Source: JBHHZI01 sp046757965 | GTDB taxonomy: Bacteria > Acidobacteriota > Polarisedimenticolia > SMYD01 | Reading direction: 5' to 3' | Assembly: GCA_046757965.1 (NCBI GenBank) | Contig: JBHHZI010000124.1 | Location: 1-9,612, forward strand | DNA length: 9,612 nucleotides | Part shown: piece by piece, positions 1 through 5,899 of the stretch | Layout: each line of letters begins with the position of its first letter | Numbering within the stretch: position 1 is the first letter of the stretch | The notes under the pieces: generated by a model | Seen by the model: only the letters and a program-made list of their open reading frames with translations | Told to the model about the DNA's origin: nothing | The model's database searches: none | Position numbers and translations under genes: made by a program

Positions 1-762
1 TCGAGGATCCCACGGCCTGTGATTTCGAGCCGTCACGGGATGTGGCGGTCTGCGAGGGGGTGGGCCGGACGGCCTGTCTGACGCGGGTGCAAGTGCGGGC
101 GCTGGAGAAGATCTACGGAGGGGCGACGCATGACGGCCGGCCGCTGATGCCGGGGCAGCCCGTCGGTGCGGAGGTGGCCACGACGCGCGACGGCCATCCG
201 GTCAGCGGGTGGGACGGGTGGCCCGCTGCTCGGCGTCTTCCTGGTGGGCATCTTCACCCGCTTCGGCCGCAACGCCAGCAACCTCACCGGCATGGCCGTC
301 GGGTTCGTGGCCGTCGTAACCATCGCCCTCAAGAATCGAATTCTCGACGCCACCGACCCGGATCTGGGTGATTTTGCCGCGCGCGGTGGGAAGATCATCA
401 GCTACTTCGGCTGGGCCGACACGGCGCTGAATCCGCTGGTGGCGATCGATTACCGCGAACGGGTGGGCACCACCGTGTCCCGGCCGGTGGATGATTTCTT
501 CCGGCTGTTCATGGTGCCGGGCATGTTTCACTGCCGGGGTGGTGTGGGTGCCGATCATCTCGACGCGATGACCGCCTTGATCGACTGGGTGGAGGCGGGT
601 GTGGCACCGGATCGCATCGTGGCATCGCAGCGGGACGGCGCCACCGCGCGTCGCACCCGGCCGGTCTGTCCGTTTCCCCAGGTGGCCCGTTTCAAGGGGA
701 CGGGAGAGACGGATGTGGCGGCGAACTTCGACTGCGTGGTCCGCGACGCGCCGCCGAGATGA
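1..762 (+). pseudogene. Tannase/feruloyl esterase family protein, 5'-truncated by the window edge and internally disrupted
   Basis: Family members are secreted alpha/beta-hydrolases cleaving gallate or hydroxycinnamate esters with a Ser-Asp-His triad. The reading starts outside the window in the frame beginning at base 3, where a Cys-rich stretch ending in ACLTRVQVRALEKIYGG and then RPLMPGQPVGAE is typical of the family, and runs to about base 221 (SGWDGW). The family pattern resumes in another frame at about base 337 with RILDATDPDLGDFAARGGK, then GWAD (catalytic Asp), DFFRLFMVPGMFHCRGG (catalytic His beside the Cys that pairs with the Cys next to the nucleophile), WVEAGVAPDRIVAS, RPVCPFPQVARFKGTG and a final Cys, stopping at 760-762. 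The catalytic Ser would lie left of the window. Between 221 and 337 the usual tannase segment is missing and a transporter-like piece stands in its place, with a frame change. The parts therefore do not make one normal protein. Either the gene is decayed or the assembly is chimeric here. Confidence 0.8.
211..336 (+). pseudogene. Sodium:solute symporter (SSS)-like fragment embedded in the tannase gene
   Basis: The translation GGPLLGVFLVGIFTRF, then a short polar loop, then NLTGMAVGFVAVVTIAL looks like a transmembrane hairpin near the C-terminus of SSS-family transporters, whose consensus there is roughly GPLLGxFLLGxxTRR...GxxxGMxxGF. It has no counterpart in tannases. It reads in the same frame as the downstream tannase part and in a different frame from the upstream part. 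The left join lies in a G/T-rich stretch at about 205-222 readable in both frames. The right join is close to base 337. Only about 40 residues are present, with no start or stop of its own, so this is a fragment and not a gene. The family assignment rests on motif resemblance only. Confidence 0.5.
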
Positions 763-807
763 TGCCTGACCGACGGCTGAGAAGAAGCCATCGATGGCGG
801 TCTTGCT

Positions 808-815
808 GGAGGTGA
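808..815 (+). promoter_or_regulatory. Shine-Dalgarno site of the DUF423 gene
   Basis: GGAGGTGA is a near-perfect anti-16S match; the GGAGG core ends six bases before the ATG at 819. It fixes that start codon. Confidence 0.8.
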
Positions 816-818
816 GCG

Positions 819-1187
819 ATGGAGCGGGTGTTCTTCGGGCTCGGAGCCCTCAGTGCCCTGCTGGCCGTGGCGGCCGGCGCGTTCGGTGCCCACGGTCTGA
901 AGGGCCGGCTGCCGGCCGACCTGTTTGACGTCTTCCTGGTCGGGGCGCGCTATCACATGTATCACGCCCTGGCGCTGCTGGCGGCCGGCTGGGCGGCCGG
1001 GCGCTGGCCGGGGGCGGCGACCACCTGGGCGGGCTGGCTGTTTCTGGCCGGCACACTGGTCTTCTCCGGCAGCCTCTACCTGCTGGCCTTCACCGGGCAC
1101 CGCTGGCTGGGCGCGGTGACCCCCCTGGGCGGGCTGGCATTCATGGCCGGCTGGGCCTGTCTGGTGTGGGCCGCCTGGCGCGGCTGA
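819..1187 (+). CDS. DUF423 family small integral membrane protein
   Basis: This 122-residue protein is the usual size for DUF423 (the E. coli YgdD type), a family of unknown function in the cytoplasmic membrane. Four hydrophobic helices are visible at about residues 4-24, 44-61, 68-91 and 97-118. Family hallmarks are GAFGAHGLKG at the end of the first helix, the ARYHMYHALAL motif opening the second, FSGSLYLLAFTG in the third and GAVTPLGGLAFMAGW in the fourth. The ATG is set by a strong Shine-Dalgarno sequence. It lies 56 bases after the disrupted tannase gene and ends 49 bases before speA; the speA -10 box starts 8 bases after its stop codon. Nothing in the neighbours indicates a specific role. 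Confidence 0.9.
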   Translation: MERVFFGLGALSALLAVAAGAFGAHGLKGRLPADLFDVFLVGARYHMYHALALLAAGWAAGRWPGAATTWAGWLFLAGTLVFSGSLYLLAFTGHRWLGAVTPLGGLAFMAGWACLVWAAWRG

Positions 1188-1195
1188 CCGGAAGC

Positions 1196-1201
1196 TATAA
1201 T
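1196..1201 (+). promoter_or_regulatory. Probable -10 box of the speA promoter
   Basis: A perfect TATAAT hexamer lies 35 bases upstream of the speA TTG, directly after the DUF423 stop. No convincing -35 hexamer is seen at 16-18 bases upstream, so recognition may be weak or activator-aided. The A/T-rich hexamer stands out in GC-rich surroundings. Confidence 0.5.
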
Positions 1202-1236
1202 CCCGTCCAACCCGACTCACCAGGAGCTGGACCGCC

Positions 1237-3144
1237 TTGGGCCCCACGGATCGCTTCACCGTTGACCACGCCGTCGATCTGTACGGCCTCGACCGCTGGG
1301 GAAACGGCTATCTTGCCGTCGGCGCCGACGGCCACCTGCGGGTGCAGCCGGTAGCGGACCGCTTGCGCTTCATCGACGTGGTCGACGTCGTGCAGCGGCT
1401 GGCGCGCCGCGGCCTGACACCACCGGTTCTCCTGCGCTTTCCCCAGCTCCTGGCGGCCCAGGTGGAGCGGCTGGCCGGAGCCTTCGGGTCTGCCATCGAC
1501 GAGTACCATTATCCGGGCCGGTATCACCCGGTGTTTCCGATGAAGGTGAATCAGCAGCGCACCGTGGTGGAAGGTCTCCTCCAGGCGGGCTGGAAGCATG
1601 GGCTCGGCCTGGAAGCCGGCAGTGTTCCCGAGCTGCTCGCCTGTTCGGTGCTGCCCGTTCCGGCCGATGCCGTCATGATCTGCAACGGCTTCAAGGATCG
1701 GCGCTATCTGGCCGCGGCATCGCTGGCGGCTCGCCTGGGCAAGCAGGTCGTCGTGGTCATCGAGAAGCCGTTCGAGCTGGGACCGATCATCGAGATGGCG
1801 CGTGAGGCGGAGTTCGAGCCGTCCCTCGGCATCCGCATGCGCCTGGCGGCGCGCGGCACCGGCCTGTGGGAGAAGTCCAGCGGCGCCACCAGCAAGTTCG
1901 GGCTCACCACGGCGGAACTGCTGGCAGCGCTCGACCAGCTCGATGCCGCCGGGCTGTCCGACAAGCTCACCCTGCTGCACTTCCATCTCGGCAGTCAGGT
2001 GACGGAGATTCGCCGGCTGAAGACCGCCGTGCGCGAGGCCACCCGGGTTTACGCGAAGCTGGTCAAGAAAGGTGTGGCCCTGCGCTACCTCGATGTGGGT
2101 GGGGGTCTGGGCGTGGACTACGACGGATCGCGCACGTCGTCGGATGCCTCCATGAACTACACGGTGCAGGAGTATGCCAACGACGTGGTCTATGGTATTC
2201 AGGAGGTCTGCGAGGAGGAGGGGGTGATGCCGCCTCAGATTCTCTCCGAGTCCGGGCGCATGCTCACCGCCTACCATGCCATTCTCGTTGCCGACGCGCG
2301 CACCAGCACCACGGCCGGCGCCGAGATCGCGCCGCCCCCGGCCGCCGAGGACGATCCGCAGGTGCTTCTGGACCTGGGCCACGTGGCGGCCGAGATCACC
2401 GTGAAGAACTACCGCGAGTACTACCACGATGCCCTCGAGTATCGAGATCAGCTCAACAGCCTCTTCAATCTCGGCCTCATCGATCTCGAGGTCCGGGCCC
2501 ACGGCGAGAACCTGTTCTGGGCCATCGTGCGCAAGACCGTGCGCTTCTCGCGCTCGGCGAAGTTCGTGGCCGAGGAGTTCGTGGCGCTGGAGAAGACCCT
2601 CCACGAGAAATACATCTGCAACTTCTCCGTCTTCCAGTCTCTTCCGGATCACTGGGCACTCGACCAGGTGTTTCCCGTGGTGCCGGTTCATCGTCTCGAT
2701 GAGCGGCCGTCGAGGCGCGCCATGCTGGTGGATATCAGCTGTGACTCCCTCGGCACCGTCGATCGTTTTGCCGACCTCAAGGAGGTCAAGGAAGCCGTGG
2801 AGGTGCACGCCCTGCGGCCCGACGAGCCGTACTGGCTCGGGTTTCTGCTCATCGGCGCCTACCAGGACGCCATCGGAGACATGCACAACCTGCTCGGCTC
2901 GGTGCATGAGGCGGATGTCGTCCTGGACTCTTTCGGGGAGACCCTTATTCGCGACGTGCGCCATGGCCAGTCCGCGAAGGACACGCTGGAGGCGTTTGGT
3001 TACACCGACGCGCTGCTGGACGAGCGCCTGCTCTCGGCGCTGGCCGAGCGCGTGAAGACGGGAGCACTGACCCCCGAGGCCGCTGACGAGCTGCACAGCC
3101 TCTATCGCTCCCGTCTGGCCACCTACACCTATCTCGAATCGTAG
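1237..3144 (+). CDS. speA: Biosynthetic arginine decarboxylase
   Basis: It decarboxylates L-arginine to agmatine, the first step of the arginine route to putrescine and spermidine. The protein is a PLP-dependent fold-III (alanine-racemase-like barrel) enzyme of 635 residues, close to the ~650-660 usual for SpeA. Visible features, by residue: the PLP lysine Lys103 in VFPMKVNQQRTVVEG; ICNGFKD and EKPFEL; LHFHLGSQ followed by the glycine-rich phosphate-binding DVGGGLGVDYDG; ESGRMLTAYHA; the C-terminal CDS motif with active-site Cys502 (DISCDSLGTVDRF); and FLLIGAYQDAIGDMHNLLG, which contacts PLP and substrate. It ends in TYTYLES, a family-like tail, so the C-terminus is intact. The chosen start is TTG, preceded by AGGAG (1222-1226) ten bases upstream; no nearby ATG or GTG in this frame gives a better start. 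Its 3' end overlaps by 16 bases the tail of a GrpB remnant on the other strand. Confidence 0.96.
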   Translation: MGPTDRFTVDHAVDLYGLDRWGNGYLAVGADGHLRVQPVADRLRFIDVVDVVQRLARRGLTPPVLLRFPQLLAAQVERLAGAFGSAIDEYHYPGRYHPVFPMKVNQQRTVVEGLLQAGWKHGLGLEAGSVPELLACSVLPVPADAVMICNGFKDRRYLAAASLAARLGKQVVVVIEKPFELGPIIEMAREAEFEPSLGIRMRLAARGTGLWEKSSGATSKFGLTTAELLAALDQLDAAGLSDKLTLLHFHLGSQVTEIRRLKTAVREATRVYAKLVKKGVALRYLDVGGGLGVDYDGSRTSSDASMNYTVQEYANDVVYGIQEVCEEEGVMPPQILSESGRMLTAYHAILVADARTSTTAGAEIAPPPAAEDDPQVLLDLGHVAAEITVKNYREYYHDALEYRDQLNSLFNLGLIDLEVRAHGENLFWAIVRKTVRFSRSAKFVAEEFVALEKTLHEKYICNFSVFQSLPDHWALDQVFPVVPVHRLDERPSRRAMLVDISCDSLGTVDRFADLKEVKEAVEVHALRPDEPYWLGFLLIGAYQDAIGDMHNLLGSVHEADVVLDSFGETLIRDVRHGQSAKDTLEAFGYTDALLDERLLSALAERVKTGALTPEAADELHSLYRSRLATYTYLES

Positions 3145-3305
3145 GTCCTTCCCAAGTGCTCCACCCGGCGCACGAGATCTGTGGGCAGGCACGCCAGCAG
3201 GTGATCCTTCTCCTGGCGAAACCGATCCGGCCATGCCGGGTTGTACGGCACCAGGGCGATCTCCTCGCTCACCAGGCGCTGGATCTTCTGCTGGGTTGTT
3301 TCCAT
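3129..3305 (-). pseudogene. GrpB/UPF0157 family remnant, N-terminal part only
   Basis: A 58-codon reading frame starts at ATG 3305-3303 and stops at TAG 3131-3129. Residues 15-34 (EEIALVPYNPAWPDRFRQEK) match the N-terminal pattern of the GrpB/UPF0157 family, and VRRVEHLGRT at about 45-54 corresponds to the family's vEHxGSTxvPGL motif, part of its nucleotidyltransferase-like fold. Similarity breaks off exactly at that Thr. The last four codons (YDSR) are simply the reverse complement of the end of speA. Family members normally continue for well over 100 more residues with the catalytic carboxylates, all absent here. No good Shine-Dalgarno site precedes the ATG. It lies 55 bases downstream of pckA on the same strand. 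Most likely a non-functional deletion remnant; a short expressed peptide cannot be excluded. Confidence 0.65.
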
Positions 3306-3360
3306 GCCGCGGCTGCTTCGACGGTCTTCGAACCGGCGTGGCCGGCCGGACTGGTGCCGG

Positions 3361-4914
3361 CTACCCTGCGGCGTTGATGATGGTCTCGTCGAGGCCGGGC
3401 CAGCTCTTCAGGTAGGCGCGCCGCTCTTCCTTGAGGCGCGTCACCTGGGCGAGGTACTCGTCCATCCGGTTCTGCGCCTCGTAGAGGGTTCGTGGTCTGA
3501 GCAGCCCCTCATCACCCGGTTCGATGCCGGGCACATGAGTGGCGACCTCGTACCCGAAGTCGGCGTCACGCTCCCACTGGATGGTGCCCTCGGCGATGCC
3601 CTTCACCACGGCGGAGGAATGGGGGATCTTCACCTTGCGGGAGCGCTCGTCTTCGTCTCCCCCACCCACCCGCCCGGTGTTGAGCAGATAGACACCCATC
3701 GGCGTGGCGTTGAGCAGCTCGAGAAAGCGATTCCCTTGCTGGGCGTGGAGCAGGGGAAAGAACGGATTGGTTCCGGGGATGCGCAGGCTCTTGCCCGCCT
3801 CCTCGGCTCCGCCGGCGGAGGTGCCCTTCGTCTCTCCGAGCATGAAGTAGGCGGCGGCCTGAGCGCCCGTGAGCCGCGCGACGGCGGGGATGATGTTCTC
3901 GTTGCGGTTGAGGATGAGCAGGAAGTCGGCGGTGCCCAGGGCGCGCGCGTCCGCGGCGCCCGCCACGTCGGACATGGGGAAGACCGCCCGCCCGTTCTGC
4001 GTGTAGGAGGTGTCGAAGAAGTCCACCTTCCCCGATGCATCCTGGCTGACGTTTTCCAGCAAGGCATTGGGGCCCACCACCGCGGCATGAATCGTCGGCT
4101 CGAACTTCGGATCGAGACCGAAGGTCTTGGCGAAGCAACCGTTCTCCGTGGCGTAGATGCGGCCATCCGGCATCAGGGCGCAGAAGTCGTCCTGCACCGG
4201 CTGGGAATCGTTCTGGCGTGTGAAGGTGGTCGTCGTCTTGCCGGTTCCAGACAGGCCGACGATGAGACCGACCTTGCGGGAACCACCCACCGGGATCACC
4301 TTGCAGCCAGCGTGCAGGGACAGGCCGCCACGGTTGTACACGATCTCGTTCCACATCCTCAGACCGCCCTTCTTCGACTCGCCGAAGTAGTCCGAGTTGA
4401 AGACGCGCGTGATGCGGTGCTTCAGGTCCACCGCGATGAGGCGGTCATTGGGATAACCGGGGGCCGGCAGGTTCGGAGTGATGATGACGGTCACCTCCGG
4501 CACGAAGTCCTCTGCGGCCACGCCGGTCTCGAAGTAGAGCGTCTTCTGCATGGCGGCGACATTGGCATTGGCCGCCTCGATGATGAGACGGGCCGGCGTG
4601 CGAAACTCCGGGTCGTTGCCGATGCAGCCGTCGATGACGATCATCTCCTGCTTGGTGATGTAACTGTCCTGCAGGGCGGCCATCTTGCGGGCCTCTTCGC
4701 GGCTGATCGTCTGGTCCGAGTGCGCCTCGGGGGTGTCGGTGACCACGTAGGTGGAGCCCTTGGAGCGGGCCGTCACCCGGGTGGCGACGTTGGGGTTGCC
4801 GAACTCGGTGATGGTGGCGCTGGGCATGCGGCGGATCAGCTCGCCGAGCGTGGCGAAATCGGGGTTGCACAGCGTCTTCGCCGGCTGCACGGGCAGGTCG
4901 TTGCTGGGGCTCAT
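3361..4914 (-). CDS. pckA: Phosphoenolpyruvate carboxykinase (ATP), divergent subtype
   Basis: It converts oxaloacetate and ATP to phosphoenolpyruvate, CO2 and ADP, linking the TCA cycle to gluconeogenesis in the cytosol. The 517 residues are slightly shorter than the E. coli enzyme (540). Motifs align in order: Arg50 in TARSKGSTYVV (position of the substrate Arg in GRSPKDK); DYFGESKKGGLRMWN with Lys181/Lys182 (metal and substrate lysine region); His201 in SLHAGCKV (Mn ligand); the P-loop GLSGTGKTTTT at 220-230; the kinase-2 Asp pair Asp242/Asp243 in VQDDFCALMPDGR; ENGCFAKT; and Arg309 in DTSYTQNGRAVFP. The region around these motifs differs clearly from the E. coli-type enzyme (QDDFCAL for DDEHGW), so this is a distinct branch with the catalytic set retained. 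The ATG has GGGAG 11 bases upstream. It is convergent with speA and followed by a GrpB remnant. Confidence 0.93.
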   Translation of the reverse strand: MSPSNDLPVQPAKTLCNPDFATLGELIRRMPSATITEFGNPNVATRVTARSKGSTYVVTDTPEAHSDQTISREEARKMAALQDSYITKQEMIVIDGCIGNDPEFRTPARLIIEAANANVAAMQKTLYFETGVAAEDFVPEVTVIITPNLPAPGYPNDRLIAVDLKHRITRVFNSDYFGESKKGGLRMWNEIVYNRGGLSLHAGCKVIPVGGSRKVGLIVGLSGTGKTTTTFTRQNDSQPVQDDFCALMPDGRIYATENGCFAKTFGLDPKFEPTIHAAVVGPNALLENVSQDASGKVDFFDTSYTQNGRAVFPMSDVAGAADARALGTADFLLILNRNENIIPAVARLTGAQAAAYFMLGETKGTSAGGAEEAGKSLRIPGTNPFFPLLHAQQGNRFLELLNATPMGVYLLNTGRVGGGDEDERSRKVKIPHSSAVVKGIAEGTIQWERDADFGYEVATHVPGIEPGDEGLLRPRTLYEAQNRMDEYLAQVTRLKEERRAYLKSWPGLDETIINAAG

Positions 4915-4956
4915 CGGACTGGAATCTCCCGGATGTGATCGACAGGATCGAAGCCG

Positions 4957-4965
4957 GACAGTATA
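4957..4965 (-). promoter_or_regulatory. Probable extended -10 promoter of pckA
   Basis: On the minus strand the sequence TGCTATACT is an extended -10 element (TG-N-TATACT, hexamer at 4965-4960), whose hexamer ends 45 bases before the pckA ATG. No good -35 is seen, as is common when the TG extension is present. It lies in the 198-base divergent region between pckA and the methyltransferase gene, in which I see no other gene. Confidence 0.45.
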
Positions 4966-5112
4966 GCAGGGGCACTCGTCCGATCGCCTGTCCCGGGCGG
5001 GTTTCCCCGCAGGGTCTGCCGTCGATCCCGCCGCGGCCCGGCCCGGTCATCGGGGAGGGACCGTCATCGCCGGGGTTGCCTTGCCGCGGCCCGGGCTGGC
5101 AGGATGGGCGCC

Positions 5113-5898
5113 ATGGTCTCGCTGTCGCTTTGCCGCCTGCTCGCCTTCCGGGGTCGCAATCGCTCCGCCCGCCGCCGCTGGGAGTACATCGGCTGGGACC
5201 GGGCGGACGCCTACCGGATGATGGATGGGTCCGGGTCCGAGAGCGAGCTACGCCGGCGCGGCGCGGACATGGCGGGCCGGCTGGTCGCGGCGCTGGCCAT
5301 CGGTGTGGAACACACGGTGCTGGAGGTTGGTTGCGGCGTGGCGCGCGTCGGCCGGGAACTGGCGCCCTCCTGCCGCTCCTATCATGGTGTGGACCTCTCC
5401 CGGTCGTTGCTGGCTCATGCCCGGCGGCGGACGGCGCATCTGCGACAAGTCACCTTCTCCCATCTCGCCGGCGAGGGGCTCGATGGGCTGACCACGACAT
5501 TCGACCGTGTCGTGTGCCATCTGGTTCTCCTGCACGTCCAGAAAGAGGACGTGCAACGTCTCCTGAGCGGCTTTGCCCGGGTCCTGGCGCCTGCAGGTGC
5601 CGTCTATTTCGACCTCTGGAACATCGAACATGCCGATGCGTGTGCGCTGTGGAGGGCCGAGCGGGACGATCCGCGCGTGCGGCGCCAGCCCAATCGATCG
5701 CGCTTTTACACGGTGGGTGAGGTGACGCGCTGGATGGAGGCCGCGGGGCTCACCGCCGTGTGGCTGGGTCACGACTCGTTTCTCATCCAGGCGGTAGCGA
5801 TGCGCGCCGATGCCGAGCCGACTGCGCGTTGCGCGCTGAGCACCACGCTGGCGCAGAAGGCTCACCGGCTGGTGCCGCGTGGCCACCTGGAGTTCTGA
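5113..5898 (+). CDS. Class I SAM-dependent methyltransferase
   Basis: A 261-residue cytosolic protein with a Rossmann-type SAM-binding core. Motif I is VLEVGCGVARVGREL (from about residue 69), the second strand ends in YHGVDLSRSLL with the acidic ribose-binding Asp, FDRVVCHLVLLHV is motif II/III, and GFARVLAPAGAVYFDLWN is the family's post-motif strand. The C-terminal FYTVGEVTRWMEAAGL resembles the helical cap of small-molecule methyltransferases. The substrate cannot be read from the sequence. I chose ATG 5113 because AGGA (5101-5104) lies eight bases upstream; ATG 5104 is in frame but overlaps that site. The stop is followed after one base by the GTG of the NTT-HEAT gene, indicating one transcript with translational coupling. 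A link between methylation and nucleotide transport is only suggested by this linkage. Confidence 0.85.
   Translation: MVSLSLCRLLAFRGRNRSARRRWEYIGWDRADAYRMMDGSGSESELRRRGADMAGRLVAALAIGVEHTVLEVGCGVARVGRELAPSCRSYHGVDLSRSLLAHARRRTAHLRQVTFSHLAGEGLDGLTTTFDRVVCHLVLLHVQKEDVQRLLSGFARVLAPAGAVYFDLWNIEHADACALWRAERDDPRVRRQPNRSRFYTVGEVTRWMEAAGLTAVWLGHDSFLIQAVAMRADAEPTARCALSTTLAQKAHRLVPRGHLEF
5888..5892 (+). promoter_or_regulatory. Shine-Dalgarno site deciding the NTT-HEAT start
   Basis: TGGAG ends seven bases before GTG 5900. It lies inside the end of the methyltransferase gene and favours this GTG over the in-frame GTG at 5879. Confidence 0.55.
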
Positions 5899-5899
5899 C

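Noticed and set aside
1195..3234. Long minus-strand open frame (679 codons) antisense to speA
   Set aside because: It is the mirror of a high-GC gene with strong codon bias; the plus strand is plainly SpeA with all motifs. The protein lacks any recognisable domain.
3339..3363. GCCGGC...GCCGGC hairpin at the 3' end of pckA as terminator
   Set aside because: The stem is only 6 Watson-Crick pairs (8 with a G.U and an A.T), it includes the stop codon and has no U-tract; such GC palindromes are frequent in this composition.
3241..4938. Long plus-strand open frame (565 codons) antisense to pckA
   Set aside because: Low-complexity, Gly/Arg/Val-rich shadow of the conserved pckA frame on the other strand; no domain seen.
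5879..5899. Upstream GTG (5879) as start of the NTT-HEAT protein
   Set aside because: It would overlap the methyltransferase by 20 bases and has no good Shine-Dalgarno site; TGGAG at 5888-5892 fits GTG 5900 better.
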